The notes beneath the pieces are model-generated. The model was given only the letters and a program-made list of their open reading frames with translations. It did no database searches and was not told where the DNA came from. Positions 38,209 to 52,377 of a DNA stretch of 64,000 nt are shown here, in pieces (within the stretch, counting starts at the first letter, position 1; the number at the start of each line of letters is the position of its first letter). Source of the stretch: Amia ocellicauda (lineage: Eukaryota > Chordata > Actinopteri > Amiiformes > Amiidae); the NCBI RefSeq assembly GCF_036373705.1, contig NC_089858.1:32838749-32902748 (forward strand), given 5' to 3'. The translations under genes were made by a program, and so were the position numbers.

Positions 38209-40416
38209 TTCACAAATGGACACACAGATGAACAGAGACACAAAGACAAGACAAATGGACAGATGGACGCACAGACGCCGAGGAGAGGGAACCTCACCAC
38301 TGTGCGTGGAAGATGGCGAAGAAGGCTGTGTTCCTCCAGTCGCGGTCGCTGAACGTGAACATGGCGCGCAGCGTGTTGAACGTCACGTGACGCTCCGGCA
38401 GCGTGCACAGGAGGCGGGCCTTCTGGAACGACGTCCACTTCTTCTGCAGCGTCCGTGCCCCGCCCACGTCACCCTGATTGGACATGCACACACACAGGGC
38501 GCTGTCAGTCAGTCTGTGCTGAGCTTGACAAACAAAATGGGAACTGGCCTCTGATTGGACCTACAAGCCATCAATCAGACTGAAATCTGGCTCCTGATAG
38601 GATGCTGAGGTCGGGAGGGGCCTGTGATTGGCCGGGGCAGTACCTTGCAGACACGGGCGACCCGTGACACGGTGAGCTCGCTGTCACAGTCCAGTTCCTC
38701 GGCCCGCTCCGCAAAGAAGAAATAGATCTTATCATCGTCCCCGATGTCACTGCCACTGCTCTCCCGCACCAACGCTGAGCCAACAAAGTCCGGCTCTGGA
38801 GGGGGTGAGAGAGAGAGAGAGAGAGATAAGAGATGGAGTGATGGGCAGAGAGACAGGGAGAGATGGACAGACAGACGAGCATAGAGACGGGAAGACAGAC
38901 AGAGACAGGCGGTGGAGGGCCCCTCACCATTCAGCCAGGTGGGCAGGAACTCGGTCTTCATGGAATAGTGCTGCCCCAGGCTGCGGAGGATCACTGGCTC
39001 TGAGCCCAGGAAGTTATGGAGCGTCGCAGAGTAGAGCTCCTTATCTGAAACACACAGAGACGGTCAAACTCTCTCGCACACGCGAATACACGCGCACTCA
39101 CGCGCACTCACGCACACTCACGCACACTCACTGACAGACGAACACACACTGACGGGCAGGCTCTGTCCCTCACCTACGATCAGTCCGGTGTGTCCTCTGG
39201 CTGGGTCATAGGGACACTTCCCTTTCCCGTCCTCCAGGGCAGCGGTGTCCAGGGTGAAGCGTTTAACATCCTGGGTGGGGCAGTGAAAAGTTAATGTTAC
39301 AAAATAAAGAGTATTTGAAAGCCCTGCTGGTCAGGGAAAAAGACGGAGACACACAGAGACAGGGAGAGATGCAGATGCAGGGACACAGGGACACTCACAA
39401 TGTAGGAGCACTTGGGCTGGAAGGCGTAGGTCCCGCAGGTGTACATGTGTGTCCGGTTGTAGCTCTGCAGGAAACGGACGTAATTGAAACACTCCGTCTG
39501 AAAGAGAGAGAGGGAGGGAGTGTTTATACATGCGATAGCTGCCGCGGTGTGTGAGTGTGTGGGTGTGTGAGAGAGTGGCCACAGGGGGCGCTGCAGCTGT
39601 ACCTGGTTGTTCTTGCCCTTCTGAACACACTCTCCCTTATTCTGCGCTGGGGCAGGCCATCGGATCTGCAGTCAGACAGAGAGACAGATCTGTTATTCAG
39701 TTGGTCAGTCAGTCAGTCAGTCAGTCAGTCAGTGTGTCAATCAGTCAGTCAGTCAGTCAGCCAGTCAATGTGTCAATTTGTCAGTGTGTCAATATGTCAG
39801 TGTGTCAGGGGATGGCTCACAGCAGGGTACATCTCTCGGCTGATGTCAGTCATGTTGAGGGCGAACAGTGCCTCCCGCGCGCCCACATACAGCAGCCCCA
39901 CCCCCTCGGCCAGCGACACCACACTGTAGTTCCACACGCCTGGCGCCCGGAACCGCTGCACCCCACGCAGCTCTGAGGGAAAGAGGAAGACATTTATATA
40001 GATTTATTTTGTAAAGAAAGGGAGAAAGACAGAAAAGAGTGGAGTAAAGAGTGCAGGAGGGTGTGCTACTGCAGAGTGAGACTGAGAGCGAGGGGAGGGA
40101 AGGAGAGAGGGATATACTAAAACTGACAGACCAAGAGAGAGGGGAGAGAGAAGATTGAAAGGGAGAGGGAGAGGGCTGTGCTAATACAGAGAGAGAGAGC
40201 TGGCAGCTGCCTGCAGGCTTTGCTGATCTTCAGAGCTGAGTGCGCAAATAAACCCGTCCCCAGGGAAACGAGGCACAGCTGCTTGATTCCACACTGCCAG
40301 AGGAGAGAGAGATGCACACTGCATACAGACTGCTCACTCACAGCACACACAACACACACTCACACACTACACACAGACCACAACACAGCTCTGCTCTCTA
40401 CACAACACACATATAG

Positions 40417-40452
<36 letters not shown>

Positions 40453-41308
40453 TTAATATTATTGTCATTGAACGTGTGGCGCAGTGCAGTCGAGTCTCCA
40501 CTGGGGGGCAGAGCTCAACAGAAGCACAGGGACACAGCCTCCCACCACATTCACCGCCGTGGACCAGTGGGACAGCTGCCCCCACTGTCCATTCAGAACA
40601 CCCCCCACTGACACTGCAGGACAGCAGCCGGACCCCCAGGACAGGAATGAGTGACTTCCTCCCCCATCCCAGCTCTCCTGCCTGATCCCCAGTGCTGTGT
40701 CTCTCAGAGGTTTACTGTAAACAGCCCAGCACTGCGCCTCACTACACTGCTGCCACACAGGAGCTCTGTGTGTACACTGCTGTACTGGGAACTGCACTGT
40801 GAAAAAAACATACTAACACACACGCACACACACACTCACACTTACTAACACAAACACAAACTCATACACTCACACACACACACACTCACACTCACAAACA
40901 CAAACTCACACACACACACACACATAGACTCACAAACAAACCCACAGACACAGATTCACTAACAGACACAGACTCACAAACACACACACACAGACACACA
41001 CACACATACACACATACACACAGAAAGTGACAATGTGCAGAGCTGGGCCATGAGAGGGAGCCCAGTGCAGGCTCTGACACAGCCTTAAAAGGGCAGAACG
41101 CCATCAAAGAGAGAGAGAGAGAGAGAGAGAGAAACAGAGAGAGATAACTGGCAGCAAGAGAGAAGGAAAAACTTAAAGAAAAATAACAAATTAAAGAAAA
41201 AAGTCCCAGCATGTGTACAATGTGCATTGTGTTGTGTGTTTGCAGTGTGCAGTGTGTGTCTGTGTGTTGTGTGCAATGCGCTGACTGCAGCAATCTGAGG
41301 GATTAGAG

Positions 41309-41353
<45 letters not shown>

Positions 41354-42354
41354 GCAGTAACCCCATCCCATCTCCCCCACCCCAATTGATCTCTAATCAC
41401 TAACGACTCCAGCTAATTTGGGGATGACCAGCAAAGAGAGAAACACATTAACCTGGCTCCTCCCTTCCTCTCTCTCTCCATTTTAGTCTCTCTCTTTTCC
41501 CCATCCCTCCCTCCCTCCCTCCATTCAACTGCAGCCCAAATTACAGACCCCAGGTTCTGTGGTCTGAGAGAGAGGGGGGATTGAACTGAAGAGAGAAGAG
41601 AGAGAGAGAGAGAAGGAGAAGGGAGAGCAAGAAAGGGGGAAGGGAGCTCACATTTGATGGAAAAAGATTAATGACATTTAAGTTTAAGAGCAAAACAGAG
41701 AGAGAGAGAGAGAGGATTGAGGGAGAGGCCGGGCAGTTCTCCTGGTAGTGCTGCTGTATGCTGTACCCCCCAATTAAAGTAATGAATGGTTAGCACAGAG
41801 AGCAGGGATACGGGGGGCGGGGGGGCAGAGAGGGAGAGAAGCACAGCCTGTAGAACTCTGCTGTTTGGGGGGGCGACACACCCAGACACACCCACTCTTT
41901 AAAAATCCCTGTGTGTGTGTGTGTGTGTGTGTGTTTTACAGGCATACTGACTTCCTGTGTGAACTGACTACATTTTCCATTAAGTCTCCTCTCTCATCAC
42001 CAACAAAGAGGCAGAGGGGGAGGGGAAGGGTTAGGGGGAGAGAGAGGCAGACAGCAGGAGAAGGATACAGAGAGTGGAAGAGAGAGAGAGAGAGGCAGAG
42101 AGCAGGACGGGACAAGAGAAAAGTTTCAGAGAGAGTAAAGCTCTGAGAAAACAGAAAAGAGAGGGATGGAGAGGCGAGGAGAGAGAGATGCCACGTCCAG
42201 CTGCCATCTGAAACTCACCGCTGTGCTTCACGGTCTTGCGTGGGATTGGGTTCCAGTCCAGACACGTGACCTCTCCGCAGCCAATCAGGACCATCACCAG
42301 GAGCGTACGGACTCCGCCCATTGCCCTGCTGCCACCTCCTGCCCCGTCTCTCAT
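35573..42354 (-). CDS. sema4c: Class 4 transmembrane semaphorin, SEMA4C-like
   Basis: Single-pass cell-surface guidance ligand or receptor; class 4 semaphorins signal through plexin-B. Fourteen coding exons join in phase: 42354-42219, 39972-39821, 39665-39603, 39497-39399, 39270-39174, 39044-38928, 38795-38644, 38473-38298, 38050-37906, 37705-37492, 37285-37170, 36862-36705, 36625-36540 and 36429-35573, giving 855 residues (844 from the second ATG at 42321; human SEMA4C is 833). In order: signal peptide ([20 protein letters not shown]), sema domain ([37 protein letters not shown]), PSI domain with RDPYCAWD, Ig-like domain (SDLVLPCQL ... GRYTCFSEE), a membrane segment ([20 protein letters not shown]) and a cytoplasmic tail. 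The tail segments [14 protein letters not shown] and [11 protein letters not shown] match SEMA4C as I remember it, including the C-terminal PDZ ligand ESSV. SEMA4B or SEMA4G is less likely. An untranslated segment precedes the ATG after an acceptor, so this exon starts at 42409. Confidence 0.85.
36432..36461. repeat. (GA)n microsatellite before the last sema4c-like exon
   Basis: A GA run, CT on the coding strand, serving as the polypyrimidine tract of the final semaphorin acceptor. Comparable GA runs lie in neighbouring introns at about 37300-37324, 38066-38111 and 38166-38206. Confidence 0.9.
40416..40463. repeat. (TAA)n microsatellite
   Basis: About 13 TAA copies ending in ATTAATATTATT, inside the 2.2-kb first coding intron of the semaphorin gene (39973-42218). 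That intron also has a long CA-rich stretch at 40815-41030 and GA/CT tracts at 41108-41130 and 41312-41350. No other exon is seen in it. Confidence 0.9.
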
Positions 42355-42698
42355 CGCAGGGGGACGCCTTTGATTGGAGGAAGGTCTCGAGTGACACGGG
42401 TCCGTGTACCTGCACGAAACATTCAAAACAAAAGAACATAAATAAAAGAAGACAGGAGTGGATAAACGAGTGCTCGACACACTGCGGGGGGTCCTCTGTG
42501 CTGCCTGACGGGGCTGAGGTGGGACGGCGCTGTCAATCAATGCAGTGTGACTGTGCAGTAGCCTTCTGTTTGACAGGCAGGCATTAACACTCCAATCACA
42601 CCTCCATCTCTCTCTCTCGTTCTCTCAAGCATTAACACTCCATTCATAGCAGCCTCCGCTACATCGTTCCCAGGCATTACCATATTCCATTCTCAGCA

Positions 42699-42699
<1 letters not shown>

Positions 42700-42754
<55 letters not shown>
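42700..42754. repeat. (TC)n microsatellite
   Basis: An almost pure TC run in the presumed first intron of the semaphorin gene (about 42410-50653). The rest of this stretch contains CT-rich DNA at 43170-43500, CACTCACACAGAG repeats at 43760-44020, GTGTATCAGTGT-type repeats at 44930-45310 and a CAGCC-rich patch at 45755-45805. No coding exon is seen. Confidence 0.9.
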
Positions 42755-42758
<4 letters not shown>

Positions 42759-45700
42759 ACCATTTACACCAGCTATTTTCAGCTCTCAAAAAATCTACAT
42801 TCAATTCAAATTCAAAAACAGCTTCCTTGGCACCTTGGGCTCTCTCCAGCACGGCGCTGTAGCGACACTCCAGCCCAGCCTGCAAAACCCGAAATGAAAA
42901 CAGCTACCCCCACCGTCTCCGCAGGGTCAACAGGCACGAGGCAAGAGGAAGGAGCAGACCCCCCCTCGACTCAGAAGAGGCCACGCCCTGCCGTGCCCCA
43001 GCCCCTACAGGCTTAGTGCCACAGTATTGGGCTCTATAATGAATCTTGTCCGTCCCTGTAGGAATAGCCCCAGTTACAGGGCAGTGCTGCGCTGTAATTA
43101 CTGTGAAATAATCTTACAGGGAATTAATCCCCGCTGCTGCTCCGCGCTGCGTCCATACAGCTGTGTGTGAATCTCTTCCTCTCTCCATCGCTCTCCCCCT
43201 CTCCATCCACACCTCTTCCTCTCTCCATCTTTCCCCCTCTCCCTCCACACCTCTCCATCTCCCCCCTCCCTCTCCCTCCACACCTCTTCCTCTCTCCATC
43301 TCTCTCCCCTTCCCCCATCCCTCCACACCTCTCCATCTCCCCCTCTCCCTTCACACCTCTCCCTCTCTCCATCTCTCTCCAAAACCTCTCTGTTACAGTC
43401 CTTCTCCAAATCTGTGCTTCTTTTACTCTATTCCTCCCTCTCCCTCCCTTCCACCCTCCCTCGCTTTCTCCATCTCTCTCTCCATCTCTCTCTCTGCTGG
43501 CATGGAGAGAGGGCTCAGTGTATGCGGTGATTCAGACTCTTCCGCTCAGCTCGGCCCTCTGCAGCTGAAGGTCAGGCCCCTGGGGGGGGGAACTGAGGGG
43601 GCCGACTCTGCTTTCAATCAGGTTAATATCCTTCACATCTGACCCCCCCGTCCCCTCCCTCTGCCACAGGAGAGGGGGATGAAAATGGAAATGAAAATGA
43701 GATGAGATGTCTGTGTAACGAGCAGCTTTAACAGGTTTTAATTCTGGAGAGCAAAGCCCTGAGACACACTCACACAGAGCAACAACACACACGGAGCCAC
43801 AACACACACTCACACAGAGCCCTAAAACACTCACAGAGCCACAACATACACACAGAGTCCTGACACCCACTCACACAAAGAGCCACAACACACACATGCT
43901 CACACAGAGTCCTGACACACACTCACACAGATCCACACACTCACACAGAGTCCTGACACACACTCACACAGATCCACACACTCACACAGAGTCCTGACAC
44001 GGAGCCCCGACACACACGCTCACACTGTGACCCCCTAACTCCAATCAGTTCCATTCAATTCAATTCACAAAAGCTTTATTGGCGTGACTAAGTTACATCA
44101 GTGTTGCCACAGCACTGACTCAGGAACAGGGGGATGGGAAACCCCCCCACCCCACTGCAGCAGGAAGGTCACTCCCCCCACCACCCCCGCTGCTTTCTAC
44201 TCCAAATTAGTCCCCCTTCCTGTCACTGTACACCTCTGGCCACACAGCCAGGCACACACAGAGAGACACACATACGGATACTCCGACACACACAAATACA
44301 CACACACACACACACATTCATACAAAACGATACTAACACACCCACACACCATCTCTCTCCCCATCAGGACTGCAGTATTATTCAGTGGAAATCTGAGTAA
44401 ATTAATCTTATTAAATCCCCCTCCCTCCCCTGACCTGTGACCTCACACATCCTGCCACACTTGACAGCTGTTCCGTCCCCCCCCCCACCTCCTCCTTCCA
44501 CAATACAGCAGCACTCCTCTCACACCGAGACTCGGCTCTAACCGGGGAAGAAGAAACACTCCACACAGGAAAACACACAGACTCTGGTGCTTGCACACGC
44601 ACACACAAAACCAGACACAGCAAACCACACACACACACACACAGGAACACCAGGGAGGGGTTACAGATAAAGTGGCAAGGCCTTTACAGAATAGTCTAGC
44701 ACATGGAGACCCCCCCAGCACAGCACACTGAGCCCCCCCAGCACAGCGCACTGAACCCCCCCCTCCCAGCACAGCGCACTGTTGGGCCCAGGTGCCGGCA
44801 GGTGATGTCATGTGTTTGTGGAGCAGCCGGGTGTCTGTGTCCCTTAGCACAGCCTGCCGTCTCCCACAGCCCCACACTGCGCACCTCTGCCCGGAGCACT
44901 GAGAGACACAACCCAGGAACGAGTGTGAGTGAGCGAGTGTGTATCTGTGTGAGCGAGTGTGTTTCAGTGTGTGGGAGTGTGTGTATCTGTGTGAGCAAGT
45001 GTGTATCTGTGCGAGTTAGTATTCGTGTTTTGTGTATTGGTGTGTGTGTATCAGTGTGTATTAGTGTCAGTGTGTATCAATGTGTGTTTGACTGTGATGT
45101 GTGTGTGTCTGTGTGCATCAGTGTCATTGTGTCAGTGTGTATTGGCGTATGTGTATATCAGTATGTCTCAGTGTGTGTGTCCGTGTGTATCACGGTGTAT
45201 TAGTGTCAGTGTATATCAATGTGTGTATGAATGTGTATCAGTTTCAGTTAGAAAGAGTGCATCAGTGTGTATTAATGTCAGTGTGTGTGTGTCAGTGTGT
45301 GAGTGTGCAGTTCCTGTGTGATTAAGCCGGTCAGTGTAGCAGCTCTGAGGGTGAGAGACTCGGCTGTGCCGGCAGTGAGGGAGGCAGCGGAGGGGGTGGC
45401 TCCTGGGGGAGAGGCGCACCGGATCCCAGATGAGGTCACAGCCAATAATAACACAACAACAATAACGTCAGCGCACAGCAAACAGGCAGCAGGGGAGGGC
45501 TGGACAGCAGGGGTTACACTCGGCTGCGCTGCTCTGTACTGAACTGTACTGCACTGTGCTGCGCTGCGCTACACTGAGCTGAACTGCGCTCAACCTAACT
45601 GCACTGAACTGAAATGCGCCTGAAGCACAGAGAGCTCGGCCCGGCTCAGAGCGGACACGTGTCACACGGCTGGGCCCACGTGACGCCGCCAATGACCACA

Positions 45701-47430
45701 TTGATTCTGAGTTGTTCTTTTCAACCTTGTCAATACTCCCCTAGGCTCCTTAAGCCCAGCCCAGCACAGCCCAGCCCAGCACAGCCCAGCACAGCCCAGC
45801 ATAGGACAGAATAGTTTAATGCCGGTCCAGAGGCTGTGGTGTGAGCAGTGAGGCGTCACTGCTGCTGCTCTTGTGCTGAAACACACAGCCCGACACTCAC
45901 AGGGCAGAGCTATTCATTTTTTATGTTAAACGCATTAACTCAAGCAATTTAATCCTGTCAGACAAAGCCAGGCATCACTTTAGTCTGAGAACTGAAGTGG
46001 GGCACTGCTGAGCTGGAGGGGTCTCTCTCTCTCTCTCTCTCTCTCCCTCTTCCTCTCTCTCTCTTCCTCCCTACTGGTGGCTCTTCTGCTGCTTTGACCG
46101 CACTGTCACTGATGGACAGTCCTGTACAGACAAACTGCTCTGGTACTGGATATTTCTCACAAAGACATCTTGCAGAGAGAGAGACAGAGAGAGAGGGGGG
46201 GGAGGAGGAGGAGGAGGGAGAGATTTGTTTATCTTTCCGCTGCTGTTAAAAAAAAACAATCCCTCCTTGAAGAGCGAAAAATAAAACATGGGCCACAGAG
46301 AGAGAGAGAGAAAGGGGGGAGGAGGGAAAGGGAGAGAGAGAGATGGAGAGACTCCTCTCTCTGGGGCTGTGGGCCTGTGTTGTGTTGGAGCCCCAGGCTG
46401 ACCTGGCGCTGTCATGGCACACCTGAGGGCTGGGGCTCTGCCCTCCACCGCAGTGTTGCCCCCACCTTCCATGCAGCTCCAATCACGGCACAGTGGTTTG
46501 TTTTCGATTGTTCTGACCTCGGCTCTCTGCGGCTCTCAGCTGCTGGCTCGGCTCCACAGGCCCAGCTGGACTGGCGGCCGTTACTCCCACAGTGACTCAC
46601 TCTCTCAGATCTGCCTGCACCACACACTACACAACACAACGCTACACTAACGATGTCCAGTGTGTGCGATGGCAGCGCGGGGCTCTGTGACACACTGCCC
46701 TCACACTGAGTCACGACGGCTCGCTGACACACTGCCCCTCGTCTCGGGAGCCGGGGGGAGACAGATGGTCAGCACGGCCCATCTGGGAGTCAGTGCTTGT
46801 TTGTTGGTGTGTGTGTTTGTACAGAAAATGACAGGGTAGAATAAATAATTGCAATCAATTAATTGAGTAAATAATGACGATGATGATAATAATGAGGCTT
46901 CGAGTGCCCAGCCACACTCTGCGCACCAGCGGAAAGACAGGCAGGCAGGCGGACAAACTCACACTGTGCCTCCAGACGCCAGCTGGACCAGCGAGACAGT
47001 ACTGCAGCCTGGGCACGATCAACAGACAGCACAGCATCGGAGACAGACAGACAGAGAGATGGACAGATTAACAGTCAGACAGACAGGCAGACAGACAAGA
47101 TGGCACTGCAGTCACAAACTCACTCATCGAAAGCCCAGCTCGGATCCACACTGACACCCAGGCTGCAGTTTACGCACACAACTCCATATTGGTCTCCTCC
47201 AAGCCCTGTAATCTCAGCAAAGGGGAAGCAGCCCACACACTGCCGGCCACTCGGCACTAACCCACTGACCCAGCCATGCACACAGCGGACTGCCACCCCC
47301 CTCCCTGTACACAGCCTGCAGAGCCCGCCCCCCCATTCCCCTTCCCCATCTGTTCTCTGTGTTAGTGGCTGACAGCAGGAGACTGAGGGGGTCACAGGGC
47401 TGCTGGTAGGAGTGCAATGGAACTGATGCA

Positions 47431-47464
<34 letters not shown>

Positions 47465-47790
47465 GGGGGGAGATGGGCCGGAGATGCCGTTAGTGCCCCG
47501 TGCAGGAGTTCTGTGTTGTCTCTGAACTGACCAGCCTGTCCTCTTCCTCCGTCTCTGGCCGTGGGCAGGACAGCTGGACAGCAGGCCCACCCCCAGCAGC
47601 AGGCAGGACCAGCGGTCATTGTTTGACCACAACAGAGGGATCAGCACTGACCCTCCACAATGGCCCCATGCCAGGCTTCTCCAACACTGGCATCCTGCTG
47701 GGCAACCTCAGTGCACACTCCCCCCACACTGCCCACATACTCCCCACACACACACTAACACACACACACTCCCAACATACTGCCCACATA

Positions 47791-48200
47791 CAGGCGACCC
47801 CCTACTTAAAACCTAGTTGGTTCCTGGAGAGCCATCATAAATCGAACCCTTATTTCCCAGAGGCGCACTGTTATAAATGATGGTTCTCTACCTGGAAACC
47901 AATTTCATACCCTAAAAATACCCAAACTGACAACGGAAATGGAAGAAAACTCTATTAAACACGCAACAATGACTATAAATGACTATAAATAAACAAAGAC
48001 AATGGAGTGAAGAGTGATGTGCCGTGGATGTACGCAGCTCAAGCAGCAGCTGGAAAGTGGCGAGTTTGGCGGATATGCGATTCCTGTTTTGGGACGATAC
48101 GTAGAGCCAGAGTCTGACGCCGTCATACATGGGAGCTGCGTGCGGACATGAACTGGAGGGTTATGCATTAAAATAATGGTCGTCAGTTAGGGGTTGCCTG
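47791..48200. mobile_element. MITE-like non-autonomous DNA element, about 410 bases
   Basis: Inverted ends: left caggcgaccccctacttaa, and the reverse complement of the right end caggcaacccctaactgac. TA flanks both sides (catacaggcg and gcctgtatcg), consistent with a TA target duplication. The interior is AT-rich and has no coding frame of note. It sits in a CA-rich setting within the presumed first intron of the semaphorin gene. Confidence 0.65.
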
Positions 48201-50653
48201 TATCGCCCACACATATACACATATACACACACACACACACATTCCCAACATACTTCAGACACATACACTCACACACTCAGCACTCTCCCCATGCATGCAC
48301 GCACGCGCACACACACTCTTGTGACACAAACACTCTGTAACACACATCAGTCTCCGTAAACTCAACACACAAACACTAACCCCAGATACAAAGCTGTACA
48401 CACTCCCACACACCTGACACATACACACTGTACACCCTCCCTTGCTGTATATAAACACAGCTCCCTCACTCACACTCTCACAGAGCAGTGTGGATGGGGG
48501 TGGCAGTCTCGCAGGTCCACTCTAACTGCCAATGGTCTGGGTGGCAGCTGCCTCACTCTGGTGGTGGGGGTCACTCATTTTATCAGTCAGTCACTCACTC
48601 TGTGTATCAATCAGTGTATCAGTCAGTCACTCAGTGTATCAGTTAATCAGTCACTGTTTCAGTGCAGCTGTCCCCTTTAAGACGCTGCTCTTGTGGTTTC
48701 AGGATACTGGAGGAAACTGGATCCCCTGCTCTCTAAACACAACATTTACAGAAAGAAAGAGAAGGAGGGGGGTAGAGAGAGAGAGAAAATTGGGGAATAA
48801 GGGAGAGCAAGTAGGAAGGGAGTGAAAACAGAGAGGAAGACAAGAGAAGGAAAGACAAGGACAAAAAAAGAGCAAGGGAGGGAATGTAAGCTGTCTTCAA
48901 AGGCTGGGTGAGTCCAGGAATGGCGGTCCAGCAGGACTGTCCAAACCCGAATTAGAGACTCAGAGTCCAGGGAGAGGGAGGGAGTGCCTGGAGTTACTGC
49001 ACACACTGCACTGGGAAAACAACCAAGCCGACCAGGGACGGGCAGAACAGACACCAAACCGAACTCCACCGAGAGTCTCAGAGCGTCCCCTCTGCACACA
49101 AACACACGACACGAGACTCACTGCCAACACAGCTGACTTGAAATCAACAACTGTGGCTCAACGACAACCGACTCTGCACACGCTGAAGCTGCCGCCCGGC
49201 CTCCATCGCCGCACGGGCACCGAGCTGCTCACAGGATTGCGGCCGGAGCTCCCTGCCCTCCCCAACACCGATAACACTCCTGCCCCCAACACACACGTTC
49301 CTATGAGATGCTGCAGTCCAGTGTCCTCCCCCATCCTGATCTCCTGACTCCCTAACCCATCTGATTGTGGGCAGGACTGGAGCTGTGGAGAAGCCCCCCA
49401 ACCTCTGGAGATGGGGTGGGGGGCTTAATGGACACATATAAACCCTGCTGGGCTTGAGTGGGGCTCCCCAGGACTAGAGCAGCACCCAGTCTTCACAACA
49501 GCAGCACCCCCCACCCCCAGTCCTTTCAGCTGTATAGGCGTAGAGTCAGGAGCTAAAGAATCACATTCGCTAAGCTAGTAATTGGCTCAATTAACTAATT
49601 GAGAGATCAGATGGAATAAAACCCTATTGTAGCTCTCCAGAACCAGGGCTGAAGATCCTGCTGGACTGGACTGTAGGTCTCTGTGACCAGGTCTAGAGAT
49701 ATCTGTTCTAGACATTATTAGACACATGTACAATATTACACACTAAGTAAATGACCTCCTTCACTCTGTGTCCCTGTCTCTCTGTCCGTGTCTCCAGCTC
49801 CCTCGCTCTTCTCTCTCTGTCCATCACCCTATCTCTTTCCCTTCAACTCCATCGCTGCCCCTCCTCTGTTCTCTATCTATTTCTGTATCACTCCCGACTC
49901 ACTCTTTCTTTCCTGTCCAGGCCAGCTCTAATCACAGTCATCACTGGACGCCCGGTCCCACTTAACTTCATTATCCACAGTCACACAGAGCAGTTTATTT
50001 CCCAAGTCGCCAGGGAGCACGAAACCCACAGTCTGACGGGGATAATAATATCTATAATATCTATATAATGTCCAATAACGCAGTTTCCAGGCGATGTGGG
50101 ATACAGTGTTGCGCACACGGGCTATGGAGAGAGTTACTGTCACCAGTTCAAACATCAACTACAACTTATAATCGACCAAAAATTGCGATTTTTTTGCTCC
50201 TGCTTCCTTCGCAGGGTCTTCCTCTGCACTGACTGTAGTCTCGGTGTGAAATCTCTGTAAACACACTTATTTTATGCATATGTATCCAGGCTCCCCCAGC
50301 GCTGCGCTCCCCGCACTGCGACGGTGTGTGTTGGGGAGGGGGTGCTGCTACAGCAGGGCAGGGGGGGAAAGTCGCAAACAACACAGTTTAAAATATATGA
50401 AAGCTGATTTGTATATTATGTTATGCATAGGTTTTTAAGTTCAAAAAAAAAAACAACACAAACAAACGTTGGATCGTTCATAACAATCAAACAAGAGCTC
50501 CGGGTGCCTTTCAACAAAGCAACGGATATTCTGCAACCCATAATCAATACATAATCCGCTGCAAAGAGCCCTGAGTTGTCACTAACACACACACTATCTT
50601 CCGTGCTGTCCCACCAGCCCAACACTGTCCCCCGTAACGGGCGGCTGTCTTAC

Positions 50654-50870
50654 CGTGTCCGAGCTCTGCTGGCTGGCGCAACCGGTGCGCGTCGGCTGGG
50701 CTGCGGATCCTGCCCTGGAGGCTGTCCGGTCGCAAGGGGTCTCTGTGTCCGAGTGGTCGGGGGTCTCTGTCCCGGCGAAACAACTCTCACAACTCCGTTC
50801 TCTGTTCCGCGAAAGACAGCTCTGCTCTCCCTGCTTTCCTCTTTTTCAGCAATCCAGCAGATCAAAACAT
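50654..50870 (-). other. Candidate 5' UTR exon/promoter of the sema4c-like gene
   Basis: GC- and CpG-rich DNA with a good minus-strand donor (GACACG|GTAAGACAG) ending at 50654. It is the best candidate for the untranslated first exon of the semaphorin gene, about 8.2 kb before the coding exon. There is no direct proof of the link, and the 5' limit is open. Confidence 0.35.
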
Positions 50871-51024
50871 CTGATGCTGTCAGTTTGCATAGCGGAACCC
50901 CCTTCTCTCTCTCTCTCTTTCTCTCCTTCTCCCCCCTCTCTCTCTCTCACTGTAATACGAGACCAGGGCTGAGCCAAAGCTATTGTTCCCAGCAAAACAC
51001 CACCACACCGCTACTGGAAAACAA

Positions 51025-51068
<44 letters not shown>

Positions 51069-51526
51069 CACAGCTCTGTAAGGGCCAGCGGGGCTATGGC
51101 GCTGGGCAGTCGGCAGGCAGTGTCGGATAATCCGCAGGGCAGGCAGGCGGTGGTACAGTGTCTCTGCGATGCCGAGCTCCGGTACAGTGAGTGTGGCAGA
51201 GGACCCCGGCAGCACCGCCTCCCCCACCCTCTGCCCCAACCCCGGTGACGTCAGAGCCCAGGGTCCCGCCCCCGGACCCCTGTTCTGGACCGTAAAGCAC
51301 GCCGTCCCAGGACAGCGTGTACTTCCCCCCCGGGAGTGCTAGCCCTGGGCCAGTTTGCACTCCAGCCCCTGCGACTTTCACTCAGCCATTTCCTATGAAT
51401 TGCACCTGGTTTAAACAACAGTAAAAGTACATTAACCCCCTCCCCCACTCAACACACAGCTGGATTACTAGCACACACATCTGGAATACTCCTGCCCTCT
51501 TGAGCAGACAGCCAGCTCCAGGTTAG

Positions 51527-51529
<3 letters not shown>

Positions 51530-51592
<63 letters not shown>
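51530..51592. repeat. (TC)n microsatellite
   Basis: Long TC run, with a second at about 51028-51065 and a CA tract at about 51635-51658. Between 50900 and 52370 no coding exon is recognised. Confidence 0.9.
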
Positions 51593-51631
51593 ACAGTAGT
51601 CCTGGGCTTTACTGTCCACTTGTCCCCCCCA

Positions 51632-51662
<31 letters not shown>

Positions 51663-52377
51663 CTTTACATTTACTGTTCATTCCACACAGGGGTCACACA
51701 GAATCGCAAAATAACCCAAAACAACATAAAAAAGGTCATATTGACAATAACATCCGGACACACATTGCAGTCTTAGACATACGGTAATTATATAAATAAG
51801 CTCTTTAGGGTGCATCAGCAGTCAATAACAAGAGAGAGGAATATACTATATCACATTCTTAAACTCACTCACTCACATAAAATGTGTCAACATAATCAAT
51901 AGAGTCATTCATATTAAAGAGCTGAGGAGGGGAGAGGGAGGAGGGAGAGGTTTTATGGTTGCCTGCCACTCCAGGTCCAAACTCTTTCTCCCTCTCCTTC
52001 TCAAAATGGTCTAGTCCTCCTCCCAGACTGTCCAGAGTGTCTGAGGGTCTCTGCCGCAGCTCGAGGGGCAAACAGGGAGCTGTCTGTGCCAGGCAGACCC
52101 TCCAGCACAGAGGGCAGTGGTCAGGTTAGTGGTCACAGTGCAGAGGTCAGTGTTGGGCTGTGCTGTCAAGGGAGGCAGAGAGTCCAGACTTGACATTACG
52201 GGCAGAGTGTTAGCCTGGGCCAGAGGTCAGGGGTCAGGCTAAGGATGTGCAGCTGTCCCCTGCAGCGGGGCACCCCTCCTAGTCTTAGCTTGGCTCTGGC
52301 TGCTCCCACTCTCTCAGGAACGGGTGCGACAACACACATTTCGTTTACAGAAATGCTGATGAATAAATAAACAGTAT

